Shown here one piece after another: positions 13,701 to 22,477 of a stretch of DNA of 64,000 bases (its first letter is position 1; each line of letters begins with the position of its first letter). The DNA is from Rhodocyclaceae bacterium. Its GTDB lineage: Bacteria; Pseudomonadota; Gammaproteobacteria; Burkholderiales; Rhodocyclaceae. A model generated the notes under the pieces. That model was not told the origin of the DNA, did not search any database, and saw only the letters and a program-made list of their open reading frames with translations. The stretch lies in assembly GCA_018261935.1 (NCBI GenBank), contig JAGTRP010000006.1, forward strand, positions 62,001 through 126,000, written 5' to 3'. Made by a program: the position numbers and the translations under genes.

Positions 13701-14223
13701 CGGCAAGCTCCTGGCTGCCGCCGAGGGCCTGGTTCTTGCCCGCCAGGTCGGCACGCAGGCGCTCGATCTCGGATTGCAGTTCGCGCAGGTGGGCGCTGGG
13801 GTCCGCCGGCGGCACGAAAGGGCCGGGCTGGAAGCCGCGGCCGGCCTTGCCGAAGCTCCGGTGGAACCAGATGGCCAGGGCCCGGGCCACCCTGAGGCCG
13901 TCCATGGCCTCCTTGTGCAGGGTGCGGAACTGGTGCGTGGCCTTGTTGCCCTCGATGCGCAGGGTATGGAAAAGGCCCCGGATGGTCGGATCGAGGTTGA
14001 TCTCGCGGCTGAGCCTGAAGAGCAGGTCGGCCTGCCTGGTTTCGGCGTCGAACTCGATGCCGACCCGGGCGGCGATGTCCTGGGCAATGGCCTCGCCCAG
14101 CTGGCGCAGCTTGATCAGGGTGGTATTCGGGTCGGCGGCAAAGACCTGTTCAGCCGTAGTCGCCAGCTGCAGGAAGACCGGATCGTGCTCGGCAAGGAAG
14201 AGGAAGTTGTTCGAAGAAGCCAT
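10738..14223 (-). CDS. hsdR: Type I restriction endonuclease subunit HsdR (EcoEI-type)
   Basis: This 1161-residue protein is the ATP-dependent translocase and nuclease of the type I system. The start is the ATG of MASSNNFLFLAEHD; a TTG nine codons upstream is less likely. An N-terminal helical (DUF4145-like) region is followed by a coiled coil at about 150-260. The nuclease core follows, with ADYVLFAGLTPIAVVEAKRE matching D-x(n)-ExK. Walker A MATGTGKTRT lies near 460 and the DEAH box (DCIIVDEAHRG) near 564, both of superfamily 2. Helicase motif VI is seen as QMIGRATRR. The C-terminal 200 residues resemble the EcoEI_R_C domain, which suggests a type IB enzyme. It is the first gene of the operon and all key motifs are intact, so the system looks active. 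Confidence 0.95.
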   Translation of the reverse strand: MASSNNFLFLAEHDPVFLQLATTAEQVFAADPNTTLIKLRQLGEAIAQDIAARVGIEFDAETRQADLLFRLSREINLDPTIRGLFHTLRIEGNKATHQFRTLHKEAMDGLRVARALAIWFHRSFGKAGRGFQPGPFVPPADPSAHLRELQSEIERLRADLAGKNQALGGSQELAELMRQEKAQYAALAKQMEADAAASLALAEEQGAMVDKLKAEFEDRIKALQAQLENSQKAAQQVAKSTQGAARELVLSEELTRILIDQQLIDAEWEADTQCLSYAKGARPAKGKNRAIAEWPTVGKQAADYVLFAGLTPIAVVEAKRENENVAGKIPQAERYAAGFKQLPGFEPAWQLEGRSAGWSDAQGQTFEVPFVYSGNSRPYLPQLAEQSGTWFRDVRSPAHLARPLMDFHSPSGLLDRLTRSRLAAEARLKEEGFAYLHLRRYQELAIQAVEGALAEGQSRCLVAMATGTGKTRTIIGLMYRLLKAERFRRILFLVDRTALGDQALENFDEAPLEQNQPLSKIYNVAELGDMAVEAETRVQVATVQAMVKRIFQSDQPPGIDAFDCIIVDEAHRGYTLDQEMTEGEMAVRDQAQYLSTYRRVLDWFDAVKIGLTATPAKHTTEIFGKPVYTYSYREAVADDWLIDHEPPIRYETLLSRKGIKFEKGETVSAINLGTGEIEESELDDELNFEVDAFNRRVISEDFNRVICEQLAQELDPFGEEKTMIFCASDLHADMVKRLLDDAFKALHGDTYAEAAVRKITGRSDRVGELIKRYKNERYPNIAITVDLLTTGIDVPKICHLVFLRKVRSRILYEQMIGRATRRCDEIGKTVFKIYDPVGLYQDLQEVSSMKPLIKDPNITLEQLVAELSDPASFEARGARMGDAFARTHAHDVLDAISQKLMRVLRDATHKAEKKPVLKTRLAELEQHWNVSPAELHKHLQKIGPQAAAEFIRQQAGLLQQIEEVKALVGSAYMPLLSHHKDEFLLREQSYDQYNRPEDYLDSFSHFIREQLNHSVALGVVVNRPRDLTRGQLKEIRLLLDQHGYAEARLQTAWRNKANHEIAASIVGYIRQAALGEPLIPFGQRVAQAMERIYALAPWTPMQRKWLERLAKQLGHEVVIDADFVNRAFAPDGGAKQLDVRLGGKLDAVLDSLADALWPSAA

Positions 14224-14294
14224 GCCTTGTGGATAGGGTTGGCGCCGCACGACTTGCTTACGGCATGGGGCAGAATGTAACGCAAAAGCAGCTG

Positions 14295-15908
14295 CTACAC
14301 CGTGTAGCGGGCCGCCGCCTCCCGTAGGCGGGCCGCCAGCCCGGCCAGATCCTCGGACAGGGCGGCGGCCTCCTTGGCGCCGCTGCTGTTCCGCTCGCTG
14401 ATCTGGGCCACCTGTTCCACCCGGCCGGCGATCTGGTTGCTGGCCTGGCCCTGTTCCCGCAGGGCCGCCGAGATGGAGCAGACTTCCTGCTCGACCTTGG
14501 TCACCCCCTCCTCGATGCGGCCCACCGCCGTATTGGCTTCGTCCGCATGGGCAATGCCCTCTTCCACCTGGCCCACGGACAGGGCCATCTGCCGCCCGGC
14601 GCTTTCCGTGGCCTGCTGGATCGCCTCGATCTTGCTGGAAATGTCCCGGGTCGCCACGGCGGTGCGCTCGGCCAGCTTCCTCACCTCGTCGGCCACCACC
14701 GCGAAGCCGCGTCCCTGGTCGCCGGCCCGGGCCGCCTCGATGGCGGCATTGAGGGCGAGCAGGTTGGTCTGGTCGGCCACGTCGTGGATGACCTGGACAA
14801 TGGAGGTGATCTCTTGGGAGGCCTGCTCCAGGGTCCGGATGGCGCTGGCGGTTTCCTGGATGCGGCTGCCGACCTCCCGGATCCGGTTGATGGTCTGGAC
14901 GATGATGTCGCCCCCGGTGTGGGCTGCCAGGTCGGAGTCCTGGGCGGCATCGGCCACAGCCTGGGCGTTGTCCGCCACCTGGTTGATGCTCACGGTGAGC
15001 TGCTCGACGGTGGCCGCCATGGTGGCGGCGGATTCGGATTCGTCCTCGGAACTGCCGGCCACCTGGGCCGCCGCGGCGGCCAGGCGGGTGGCCGTATCCG
15101 CCACCTGTTCGATGCCGGCCATGAATTCCTGCAGGGTATCCCGCATGGTGGCGGTCAGGCCGTCCACCGCCGCCGCCACCTCGGCGACCTCGTCCTTGCC
15201 GGCAATCCCGGTCGGATGGGTGAAGTCCCGGGTCTGGACCACCTGGACCACGGCGCCCCGCATCCTGTCCAGGCGCAGGACCACTGAGCGGTAGAGCATG
15301 ATGCCCATCACCACGCCCAGGACGGCGGTCAGGAGCAGGGCCCCGACCAGCTGGATGCGGGCCTGGCGGCGCACCTCCACCGATTGGGCCCGCAGGCCGT
15401 CGCTGCTCTTGACGCTGTCCTCGACGATTCTGTCGATGGTCGGCAGCAGGCTGCGGAAGGACTTGCGCTGCTCGTTGCGGAAATAGGCCAGGGCCTGGTC
15501 CATGTCGCCGGCGCGGACGAGCTGCACCAGGCGGTCGTGGGTCTGCATATAGCCGTCGAGGGACTTCCGGTAGTCCGCCAGGAGCTGCTTCTGCTCGTCC
15601 CGGGTCGCCAGCTTCTCGTACATCCCTTCGTATTTCTTCAGGGCCTCGTAGTTCTTCTTCTGGCGGCCCAGGGTTTCGTCGATTTCGTCCGCCGCCCGGA
15701 TGATGAGGAGCTGGGTTTCCCGGTTGCGGAAATCGATGACTTCGGCCCGCATGGCGCCGGAGTAGCGCACGGCCGGGAGTTCCTGTTCCCCCAGATGGTC
15801 GGCAACCTGGCCGACCTTCCCGAGCTGGACGAGGGCGATGCCGCTGCCGGCGGCAAGGAGCACCAGGAAGGCGGCGATCGCCAGGATGAGTTTGCGTGAA
15901 ATTGTCAT
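14295..15908 (-). CDS. Methyl-accepting chemotaxis protein
   Basis: This 537-residue transmembrane chemoreceptor begins at the ATG of [14 protein letters not shown], with GAGGG nine bases upstream. Transmembrane helix 1 lies at about residues 7-26. A helical periplasmic ligand domain of about 150 residues follows, of the four-helix-bundle (4HB_MCP) type. Transmembrane helix 2 ([20 protein letters not shown]) lies near 190. HAMP and a cytoplasmic signalling domain complete it, and the hairpin tip reads [18 protein letters not shown]. It relays signals to CheA/CheW and flagellar motors. I see no C-terminal CheR-tethering pentapeptide. The ligand is unknown, and the closest neighbours (thioesterase, Cys-cluster protein) give no clue. 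Confidence 0.93.
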   Translation of the reverse strand: MTISRKLILAIAAFLVLLAAGSGIALVQLGKVGQVADHLGEQELPAVRYSGAMRAEVIDFRNRETQLLIIRAADEIDETLGRQKKNYEALKKYEGMYEKLATRDEQKQLLADYRKSLDGYMQTHDRLVQLVRAGDMDQALAYFRNEQRKSFRSLLPTIDRIVEDSVKSSDGLRAQSVEVRRQARIQLVGALLLTAVLGVVMGIMLYRSVVLRLDRMRGAVVQVVQTRDFTHPTGIAGKDEVAEVAAAVDGLTATMRDTLQEFMAGIEQVADTATRLAAAAAQVAGSSEDESESAATMAATVEQLTVSINQVADNAQAVADAAQDSDLAAHTGGDIIVQTINRIREVGSRIQETASAIRTLEQASQEITSIVQVIHDVADQTNLLALNAAIEAARAGDQGRGFAVVADEVRKLAERTAVATRDISSKIEAIQQATESAGRQMALSVGQVEEGIAHADEANTAVGRIEEGVTKVEQEVCSISAALREQGQASNQIAGRVEQVAQISERNSSGAKEAAALSEDLAGLAARLREAAARYTV

Positions 15909-15971
15909 GATTTTGCCCTCGGCCGGAAGGCCATAGGATAACGACAATTCCAGTCTAGACGCCTATACGAC

Positions 15972-16003
15972 ATGCATACAAGGGAAAACCCTTATGCATT
16001 TTT
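15972..16003. repeat. Inverted repeat with T-run upstream of chemoreceptor gene
   Basis: ATGCAT (15972-15977) and AAGGG (15980-15984) pair with CCCTT (15989-15993) and ATGCAT (15994-15999) around AAAA, leaving a two-base bulge. A run of five T follows on the plus strand, which makes the element terminator-shaped in plus orientation. No plus-strand gene precedes it. It may end antisense transcription or act as an operator for the chemoreceptor gene, whose start is 64 bases away. Confidence 0.45.
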
Positions 16004-16026
16004 CCGGCGAAGCGGGCTCACAAGCT

Positions 16027-16518
16027 CTAGCTGATCACATAGGAACCCGCGCCGGTGGCGACCAGGACTCCGGCTTCGTTCTCCAGGGTCATCTGGACGG
16101 AGGCGATGCGCCCGCCCAGGCGGGTGATGCGGCCGGTGGCCAGGAAGCGCTCCCCGAGGCCGGGGCGCAGGTAGTCCACCCGCAGGTCGATGGTTCCGAT
16201 GCGGCCGAAGCGGTGGGCCACCTGCTCGGCCGTCTCCCCGGCATGCTTCTCGGCGATGCCGACGGTGACGGCGAGGCCGCCGACGGTGTCGAGGGCGGCG
16301 GAGATCATTCCGCCGTGGAGGCGGCCATGGACATAACTTCCAATCAACTCCGGGCGCATGGCGAAGGAAAGCTTGGGAGCATCCGGAGCGAGGGAGGCCA
16401 CCTTGAGGCCGATGAGTTCGTTGAACGGGAGGCGATGTTCGAACATGTCGCGGAGCACGGCCTCCAGATGGGCCTGTTCCTCGGAACTGCGGCGGGCTTG
16501 GGGATGGATGTTCGGCAT
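16027..16518 (-). CDS. yigI: YigI-type hotdog-fold acyl-CoA thioesterase
   Basis: This 163-residue protein begins MPNIHPQARRSSEEQ. The core resembles E. coli YigI closely: HGRLHGGMISAALDTVGGLA forms the hotdog central helix. The segment RIGTIDLRVDYLRPGLGERF is nearly diagnostic for YigI and related PaaI-family proteins. The family hydrolyses medium- and long-chain acyl-CoA thioesters in the cytosol. The HGG-type motif supplies the catalytic groove residues. It is 86 bases downstream of the Cys-cluster gene on the same strand, and 118 bases upstream of the chemoreceptor gene. A role specific to this neighbourhood is not evident. Confidence 0.85.
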   Translation of the reverse strand: MPNIHPQARRSSEEQAHLEAVLRDMFEHRLPFNELIGLKVASLAPDAPKLSFAMRPELIGSYVHGRLHGGMISAALDTVGGLAVTVGIAEKHAGETAEQVAHRFGRIGTIDLRVDYLRPGLGERFLATGRITRLGGRIASVQMTLENEAGVLVATGAGSYVIS

Positions 16519-16604
16519 GACCGGATTATCCCGAGGGGGCCGAGCCCTCGTCAAACCCCGGACGGGCCGGAAGCGCGAAGGCTACCGACCCATCACCGGC
16601 CGGC

Positions 16605-17492
16605 CTACTCCCCGAAACCCTCGTCCCGGGCCATGCGCTCGGCGGCTTCCCGCTCCTCCTGCAGCTGCTTTTCCCGCAGCTTCTCCCGGCGCTGTTGCAC
16701 CGATTCCTCGTCGAGGCCGATGCTCTGCTCACCGAACATAACCTGGCGCAGGAAGCGGAAGGCGAAGAGCATGAGTTCCACGTCGTCGGCGAGGATGCGG
16801 GTCTTCTCTTCTTCCGGCAGGACGAAGACCTGGCCGAAGGATTCGCTCTCGACGAAGGCCCGGAAACGGTCGACGTCATAGCAGGCCATGAACCACAGCT
16901 GCAGGCTGCGCTTGGAGGGCTTGCCGATGGCCGGGCCGGAGGACTTCTTCTTGAGGATGAGCTGGCGCCAGCCCCGGGCCAGTTCGTCGTAATCGGCGAG
17001 GCCCTGTTCGGCCCGGTAGTCGTCGATGCTGAGTTCCCGCGGGTCATTGTGGCCCAGGCAGTGGTCTTCCTTGACCAGAGCGTAGGAGTAGCTGTCCACA
17101 TACTCGTCCTGTTTGCGCATGGAGAGCAGCGCCACCGGGTAATAGCGGCAGGCGGTGGGACGGTCCTCGTAGACACTGCACCCTTCGTCGGTCATGAAAC
17201 GGCAGGCGGTGCCGCCCTCCACGGGATTGAACTTGACCCCGGCGAGGCCGTCCTTCTCCATCTCGTAGGGGACGGTGTAAGTCCGCAGGAATTCGGTAGA
17301 CGTCACGCCCAGGCGCTTCTTGAGGCGGACGATGTCGTAGGGGGTGAGGCTGATGTCGATGGACTTGCAACAGGCGTTGAAGCAGGCGATGCCCTTGTGG
17401 CAGCGGAAATGGATGCGCTTGTTGCCGTCGAACATCTCCGGCATGACGGGACTTTGGGGAAAGGGATTGTTGTCGGCGTCGATATTCTGCAT
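16605..17492 (-). CDS. YkgJ-type cysteine-cluster protein (putative Fe-S/Zn binding)
   Basis: This 295-residue soluble protein starts at MQNIDADNNPF; a GTG start eleven codons upstream with a GGTGA-like site is possible. The N-terminal half carries the cysteine cluster of the YkgJ / CxxCxxCC family: FRCHKGIACFNACCKSIDI, then GCSVYEDRPTACRYYPV. Together these give at least six conserved cysteines for a metal or Fe-S site. The C-terminus (about residues 240-290) is a charged coiled coil rich in Arg, Glu and Lys. It lies 75 bases downstream of aprA on the same strand and could be co-transcribed with the sulfate-forming operon. The family is uncharacterised, so a redox or maturation role is only an inference. 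Confidence 0.82.
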   Translation of the reverse strand: MQNIDADNNPFPQSPVMPEMFDGNKRIHFRCHKGIACFNACCKSIDISLTPYDIVRLKKRLGVTSTEFLRTYTVPYEMEKDGLAGVKFNPVEGGTACRFMTDEGCSVYEDRPTACRYYPVALLSMRKQDEYVDSYSYALVKEDHCLGHNDPRELSIDDYRAEQGLADYDELARGWRQLILKKKSSGPAIGKPSKRSLQLWFMACYDVDRFRAFVESESFGQVFVLPEEEKTRILADDVELMLFAFRFLRQVMFGEQSIGLDEESVQQRREKLREKQLQEEREAAERMARDEGFGE

Positions 17493-17567
17493 TTGCGTTT
17501 TTTTCCTGAAAAAAGACCGGGTCACCTTTCGGTGCCCGGCCCAATCTACTACGACGCAAGGAAACTG

Positions 17568-19601
17568 TCAGTGCGCAGCGGCTTTGAAGAGCTTGGATTT
17601 ATCGACCAGGTCCACATGCTTGCGCTTGAAGACGGTCCATTGCTTGCTCTTCTTGTCATAGATGGAATTGACGAAGCACTTCCAGTTCTGCTCATCCACG
17701 AAATTCTTGTCGGCCCGGTAGTAGAAGCCGGGATAACGGGACTCCTGACGGAACTGGATGTGCTTCATGTGGGCTTCGGCGGTCAGGATGCGGTGGTAGT
17801 TCTCCCAGGCCCGCAGCAGTTCGTGCAGGTCCTTGGCGCGCATCTTCCGGGCATCCTCCTTGAGGAGGCCGAGCTTGTACTCGGCGACGCCGAGCATGTG
17901 CTCGTTGGTGGTGTAGTAGGTCGCGACACCGGCCACGTACTCGTCCATGATCTTCTGCAGGCGGAACTGCAGCATCTTGGGCGTGATGTAGTTCGGGTTC
18001 ACGTCGATGGCGGTGGTGTAGTCCTTGTGCTCCAGGAAGGTGCGCACCGGGGCGTAGATTTCCTCGGCCAGTTGGGCGGCCGGGGTGTCGAGCTCGGGCT
18101 TGAAGTCCTTGTTGTCGCGGGCATACTTGACCATGGACTTGGCGCACATGCGGCCTTCGGTATGGGAACCGGAGGAGAACTTGTGGCCGGAGGCGCCGAC
18201 GCCGTCACCGGCGGTGAATAGCCCCTGGACCGTGGTCATGGAGCGGTAGCCCCAGTTCCAGCCGCGCGGCAGGTGGGACGGCACTTCCGGATATTCCTCG
18301 TCGGAGGCGGTCGGGGCGCCCAGGTCGGTGGGACCGGAAGCCCAGATGCCGCAGCAGCCGGAGTGGGAACCCAGGAGGTAGGGCTCGGTGGGCATGAGCT
18401 CGGAATTCTTCTCGCGGGGATCCACGTCCTCGCCGACCCAGATGCCGCACTGGCCGACGCACATGTCGAGGAAGTCTTCCCAGGCTTCGGCTTCCAGGTG
18501 CTTCACTTCCTTCGGGCTGAGGGTCTCGGCCAGCTTGGCCAGGGCGGTCACGGTGTCCATGTAGATGGGGCCGCGGCCTTCCTTCATTTCCTTCAGCATC
18601 AGGTGGTTGCGCAGACAGGAAGCCGGCACGGCGGCCTGGCCGTAGGGCGGGTAGTCGTCCAGCATGGCCTTGTTCTTGGTCATGTAGTCTTCGCCCACGG
18701 CATTGGTGGCCTTGGCCTTGAAGAGCAGGAACCAGGCGCCGACCGGACCGTAGCCGTCCTTGAAGCGGGCGGGCACGAAGCGGTTTTCCATCATGGTCAA
18801 CTCGGCACCGGCTTCGGCAGCCATGGCATAGGTGGAACCGGCGTTCCACACCGGATACCAGGCGCGGCCCGTGCCTTCGCCCACGGAACGGGGACGGAAC
18901 AGGTTCACACAGCCGCCGGCGGCCAGCAGGATGGCCTTGGCCTTGAACACGTAGATCTTGTTCTCGCGGGTGGAGAAGCCGACGGCCCCGGCGATGCGGG
19001 ACGGGTCGTTCTTGTCGTTCACCAGCTTGACGATGAAGACGCGCTCCTGGACGCGGTCCAGGCCCAGGGCCTTCTTGGCGGCTTCGGCGACGATCCACTT
19101 GTAGGATTCGCCGTTGATCATGATCTGCCACTTGCCGGAACGCACCGGCCGGCCGCCGTCCTTCAGGGTCGGCAGGCCTTCCCGCTGGGCTTCGGCGCCG
19201 TCGTGGCGGACACCTTCCCCGTCGGTCTTCCAGATCGGCAGGCCCCACTCCTCGAAGAGGTGCACGGACTCGTCCACGTGGCGGCCGAGGTCGTAGGCCA
19301 GGTCGTCTCGGGTGATGCCCATGAGGTCGTTGGAGACCATGCGGGCGTAGTCAGCCGGGTCCTGGTCAGGGCCGATGTAGGTGTTGATGGCCGACAGGCC
19401 CTGGGCCACGGCGCCGGAGCGGTCCATGGCGGCCTTGTCCACCAGCTTGATCTTCAGTTCCTGGCCGGTTTCCGCCTTCAGGGCCTCGGCCCAGCGGACG
19501 ACTTCGTAAGCGGCGCCGCAGCAGGCCATGCCGCCGCCGATCAGCAGGATGTCGAGTTCTTCTTCGACGATCTCGGGATTACCGAATGTTCCTTGGGACA
19601 T
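17568..19601 (-). CDS. aprA: Adenylylsulfate (APS) reductase alpha subunit
   Basis: This 677-residue FAD subunit interconverts APS with sulfite plus AMP. In a sulfur oxidiser it is expected to run oxidatively, making APS from sulfite. The FAD-binding Rossmann motif LLIGGGMACCGAAYEVVRWA lies at about residues 20-40. AMDRSGAVAQGLSAINTYIG near 60 is the highly conserved AprA segment. The rest of the chain matches the fumarate-reductase-like flavoprotein fold. It follows aprB by 22 bases. No aprM or qmoABC electron-transfer gene follows, so the membrane partner must be encoded elsewhere. The gene looks full-length and intact. Confidence 0.97.
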   Translation of the reverse strand: MSQGTFGNPEIVEEELDILLIGGGMACCGAAYEVVRWAEALKAETGQELKIKLVDKAAMDRSGAVAQGLSAINTYIGPDQDPADYARMVSNDLMGITRDDLAYDLGRHVDESVHLFEEWGLPIWKTDGEGVRHDGAEAQREGLPTLKDGGRPVRSGKWQIMINGESYKWIVAEAAKKALGLDRVQERVFIVKLVNDKNDPSRIAGAVGFSTRENKIYVFKAKAILLAAGGCVNLFRPRSVGEGTGRAWYPVWNAGSTYAMAAEAGAELTMMENRFVPARFKDGYGPVGAWFLLFKAKATNAVGEDYMTKNKAMLDDYPPYGQAAVPASCLRNHLMLKEMKEGRGPIYMDTVTALAKLAETLSPKEVKHLEAEAWEDFLDMCVGQCGIWVGEDVDPREKNSELMPTEPYLLGSHSGCCGIWASGPTDLGAPTASDEEYPEVPSHLPRGWNWGYRSMTTVQGLFTAGDGVGASGHKFSSGSHTEGRMCAKSMVKYARDNKDFKPELDTPAAQLAEEIYAPVRTFLEHKDYTTAIDVNPNYITPKMLQFRLQKIMDEYVAGVATYYTTNEHMLGVAEYKLGLLKEDARKMRAKDLHELLRAWENYHRILTAEAHMKHIQFRQESRYPGFYYRADKNFVDEQNWKCFVNSIYDKKSKQWTVFKRKHVDLVDKSKLFKAAAH

Positions 19602-19623
19602 TTGCGTAAGTTCCTGTGTAAGT

Positions 19624-20100
19624 TTATTTGACGCGGATCAGCTCTTCCGGGCGGCCGGGGCGGTAGCCCTTGGTCACCTCGGCAGTGAAGAAGCCGGGCT
19701 TCTCGATGTCGGCCAGCTTGGGCATGGCCTTGCCGCCGTAACAGTCGATGGAGCCTTCGGCGGTGGTCCGGATCGGGAACTTGAAACGCTTGAGGGTGCC
19801 GTTGCGGAAACGGATGGTCCACATGATGGAGTCCGAACCGCGCATGGGCTGCACCGAGCCGCCCAGGGGAACGATGTCGGCGTAGTGGCGGGCTTCGATC
19901 GCCTGCTGCGGGCAGATCTTGACGCAGGAGTAGCACTCCCAGCACTGCTCCGGTTCCTGGTTGTACGCCTTCATGGCATGGCCGGTTTCGGAGCCGTCTT
20001 TGTCCAGTTTCATCAGGTCGTGCGGACAGATGTACATGCAGGCGGTCTTGTCCTGACCCTTGCACCCGTCGCACTTCTCGGTACGAACATATGTTGGCAT
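19624..20100 (-). CDS. aprB: Adenylylsulfate (APS) reductase beta subunit
   Basis: This 158-residue ferredoxin-like subunit carries two 4Fe-4S clusters that pass electrons between AprA's FAD and the membrane partner. The cluster ligands are visible as CDGCKGQDKTACMYICP (with the AprB-specific insertion) near residue 10 and CWECYSCVKICPQQAIEA near 52. The C-terminal 60 residues form the AprA-embracing tail. It is located between sat and aprA, with 57 bases to sat. The ribosome site AGGGAG precedes the ATG. Confidence 0.97.
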   Translation of the reverse strand: MPTYVRTEKCDGCKGQDKTACMYICPHDLMKLDKDGSETGHAMKAYNQEPEQCWECYSCVKICPQQAIEARHYADIVPLGGSVQPMRGSDSIMWTIRFRNGTLKRFKFPIRTTAEGSIDCYGGKAMPKLADIEKPGFFTAEVTKGYRPGRPEELIRVK

Positions 20101-20157
20101 TACTTATCTCCCTAGCTATTGAAACTCCGCGCCCACGCACGGAGCCGTGGACACGAG

Positions 20158-21375
20158 CTATCTGGCCGAATGGCCGACCAGCTTTACTTCAACTTTCTGG
20201 TCCGCCTCCAGGCCGGCGTAATACTTGCGCAGGATGGCGAGGACCTCGGGCCGGGAGAATTCCGCCGGCACCGGCGCATCCTCCGAGAGCATCTTGCGCA
20301 GCTTGGTCCCGGAGAGAAGCAGGCGCTGCTCGTCCGGATGGGGGCAGGTGCGGGCCGAAGCCATGCCACCGCACTCGTAGCACCAGAAAGTCCAGTCGAT
20401 CTTCAAGGGCTGGGTCTCAAGGGAACCCTTGGGGATCTGGTCGAAAATATGGTGGGCATCGAAGGGCCCGTAATAACTGCCGACGCCGGCATGGTCGCGG
20501 CCGACGATGAGGTGGGAGCAGCCGTAGTTCTGGCGGAACAGGGCATGGAGCAACGCCTCCCGGGGGCCGGCGTAACGCATGTCGAGGGGATAGCCGGCCT
20601 GGAGCACGGTCTTCTCCACGAAATAGCGCTGGATCAGGGTGCCGATGGCCTCGGTGCGCACCTCGGCGGGAATGTCGCCCGGCTTCAGGTTGCCGAGGAG
20701 GGAATGGACGAGCACCCCGTCGCAGACCTCGATGGCCACCTTGGCCAGGTACTCGTGGGAGCGGTGCATCGGGTTGCGGGTCTGGAAGGCCGCCACTTTG
20801 GACCAGCCGAAGGACTCGAAAATAGACCGGGTCTGGGCGGGGCTCATGAAGAGTTCGGGATACTTCTCTGGGAAGCCGCCCTGGGACAGGACCTTGATGG
20901 GACCGGCCAGGTTGACCTCGCCCTGGTCCATGACCATCCGCACCCCCGGATGCTCCGGGTCGGCGGTCTTGAAGACGGTCATGCACTCGTGGGACTTGTC
21001 GATGCGGTACTTCTCGCTCACCTGCATGGTGGCGAGGATGTCATCCGAGTCGGGGTCCACCAGGGCGATGGCGCCGCCCGCCTTGATCGATTCGGCGGTG
21101 GCCGCGTCGGTGGACAGGGTGATGGGGATCGGCCAGAAGAGCCCGGAGGCGGTGCGCATGCCATCGCATACGCCCTGCCAGTCGGCGTGGGTCATGAAAC
21201 CATCGAGGGGAGTGAAGCCGCCGATGCCGAGCATGATGATGTCGCCCTTTTCCCGGGACGAAACGCGCACCTTCGGCATGGATTGGGCACGCTGCAGTTC
21301 GGCGACGCGTTCTTCGCCCGACAGCAGGAGAGGCTTCAGATCCCCCCCGCCGTGTGGATTGACGAGCTTAGGCAT
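20158..21375 (-). CDS. sat: Sulfate adenylyltransferase (ATP sulfurylase, dissimilatory type)
   Basis: This 405-residue enzyme makes ATP and sulfate from APS and pyrophosphate when working oxidatively. I start it at the ATG of [11 protein letters not shown], preceded by AGGAA; the frame extends upstream without homology. Signature motifs are [14 protein letters not shown] (the nucleotide-binding QxRNPxHxxH-type motif) and [20 protein letters not shown]. The single-chain Sat type, rather than CysDN, is typical of sulfur oxidisers and sulfate reducers. The zinc-binding-like C-x(n)-C near [15 protein letters not shown] is also present. Together with aprBA it completes indirect sulfite oxidation with substrate-level ATP formation. 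Confidence 0.97.
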   Translation of the reverse strand: MPKLVNPHGGGDLKPLLLSGEERVAELQRAQSMPKVRVSSREKGDIIMLGIGGFTPLDGFMTHADWQGVCDGMRTASGLFWPIPITLSTDAATAESIKAGGAIALVDPDSDDILATMQVSEKYRIDKSHECMTVFKTADPEHPGVRMVMDQGEVNLAGPIKVLSQGGFPEKYPELFMSPAQTRSIFESFGWSKVAAFQTRNPMHRSHEYLAKVAIEVCDGVLVHSLLGNLKPGDIPAEVRTEAIGTLIQRYFVEKTVLQAGYPLDMRYAGPREALLHALFRQNYGCSHLIVGRDHAGVGSYYGPFDAHHIFDQIPKGSLETQPLKIDWTFWCYECGGMASARTCPHPDEQRLLLSGTKLRKMLSEDAPVPAEFSRPEVLAILRKYYAGLEADQKVEVKLVGHSAR

Positions 21376-21443
21376 TTCCTTTTCCCTCAATGTTCGATGG
21401 TTGGAAAACGGCCGATCGGATATCCCGAAGGGTCGGACCCTTG

Positions 21444-21671
21444 CTATTTCTTGCGCAGAAAGAAGACGAAGGCGCCATCGGCCTGGGTGGTTTCCAGGAG
21501 CGGATTGCCGGTCTGGTTGGCAAAGGCCTGCATGTCCTTGACCGAGCCGGAATCGGTGGAGACCACCTTGAGCACCTGACCGGAAGTCATGTCGTTGAGG
21601 GACTTCTTGGTCTTGACGATGGGGAGCGGGCAGGAAAGGCCGCGGGCGTCGAGTTCCTTGTCGAAATTCAT
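21444..21671 (-). CDS. tusA: TusA/SirA-family sulfur carrier protein
   Basis: This 75-residue protein starts at [18 protein letters not shown]. The Cys-Pro-x-Pro (CPLP) motif near residue 14 holds the persulfide-carrying cysteine of TusA-like sulfurtransferases. GGAGA lies seven bases upstream of the ATG; the 15 codons further upstream are not conserved. It is the first gene of the tusA-sat-aprB-aprA unit. In sulfur oxidisers TusA-like proteins shuttle sulfane sulfur in the cytoplasm towards sulfite-forming enzymes (Dsr or Hdr-like systems). Placing it with Apr and Sat fits delivery into the sulfite-to-sulfate branch. Confidence 0.9.
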   Translation of the reverse strand: MNFDKELDARGLSCPLPIVKTKKSLNDMTSGQVLKVVSTDSGSVKDMQAFANQTGNPLLETTQADGAFVFFLRKK

Positions 21672-21808
21672 GTCTTGTCTCCGTGATGAAGCGGCGGTCG
21701 CGGGGCTCGTCCACAACGTGCAGCGCCCTGGTTTTTCGCTACGCCGCCAGCATTGCCATTAACGAAGATTCGCCCGGGAGCGTCTATAACCACGGAGAGT
21801 GACAGATG

Positions 21809-21826
21809 ATTACCCGCATGGGTAAT
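21809..21826. promoter_or_regulatory. Palindrome in the tusA/soxY divergent promoter region
   Basis: ATTACCC (21809-21815) and GGGTAAT (21820-21826) are perfect inverted arms around GCAT. The site lies between divergent tusA (start 21671) and soxY (start 21959). Size and symmetry fit an operator for a dimeric helix-turn-helix regulator such as a SoxR/ArsR-type sox repressor. No such regulator gene is in the window. No single alternative explanation, such as a terminator T-run, is present. Confidence 0.5.
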
Positions 21827-21958
21827 TCAGGCCGGCCGGCCACCCGCATCAAAATGATCCGACACCCGACGTGGTGATTGCAGGCCTGCGGGCTCGATGC
21901 GACACTACGAAAAACTATGCCAGGCGCAACGACGCCGGCTTACACGAACGGAGGAGTG

Positions 21959-22429
21959 ATGGGTTATACACGCAGACAAGCGCTCAAGGCCGGCGGCAGC
22001 CTCGGCCTCTTTTCGGCCCTGGTGGCCCTGGGCCTGGTCAAGCCCGGGGATGCCTGGGCCCAGGCCTGGAACAAGGGCGTATTTGAAACCAAGTCCGTCG
22101 CCGACGCCCTCAAGGCCCTCGGCGCCAGCGCGCCGACCATGACCGCCGATGTCATCGTCACCGCCCCGGACATCGCCGAGAACGGTGCCATGGTCAACGT
22201 GGCGGCGGTATCCAAGCTGCCCAAGACCCAGCAGATCGCCTACCTGATCGAGAAGAATCCCAACACCGTGACCGCGGTCTTCGACATCCCCCCCGGCACC
22301 CTGCCGGAGGTGCAGACCCGCGTGAAGATGGGGCAGACCTCGAACGTGATGGTCCTGGTCAAGGCCGATGGCAAGTATTACGCGGCCCAGAAGGAAGTGA
22401 AGGTCACCGTCGGCGGCTGCGGCGGCTGA
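21959..22429 (+). CDS. soxY: SoxY, thiosulfate-oxidation sulfur carrier subunit
   Basis: This 156-residue protein is exported to the periplasm by Tat. MGYTRRQALKAGG gives the twin-arginine signal and a hydrophobic stretch with an Ala-rich cleavage site follows. I start at the ATG at 21959 with GGAGG just upstream. The C-terminal swinging arm ends VTVGGCGG, and the penultimate-region Cys154 is the residue that carries covalent sulfur intermediates. SoxY pairs with SoxZ, encoded 48 bases downstream. All hallmark features are intact. It is the first gene of soxYZAXB. Confidence 0.97.
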   Translation: MGYTRRQALKAGGSLGLFSALVALGLVKPGDAWAQAWNKGVFETKSVADALKALGASAPTMTADVIVTAPDIAENGAMVNVAAVSKLPKTQQIAYLIEKNPNTVTAVFDIPPGTLPEVQTRVKMGQTSNVMVLVKADGKYYAAQKEVKVTVGGCGG

Positions 22430-22477
22430 GCCCGCCCCCATACCGATCCGCAGAATCCAACGAATCAGGAGGCCGAC

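Noticed and set aside
10879-14280. 1133-codon plus-strand frame antisense to hsdR
   Set aside because: It is a composition-driven mirror of hsdR with no recognisable motif, and hsdR has all catalytic motifs in the opposite strand.
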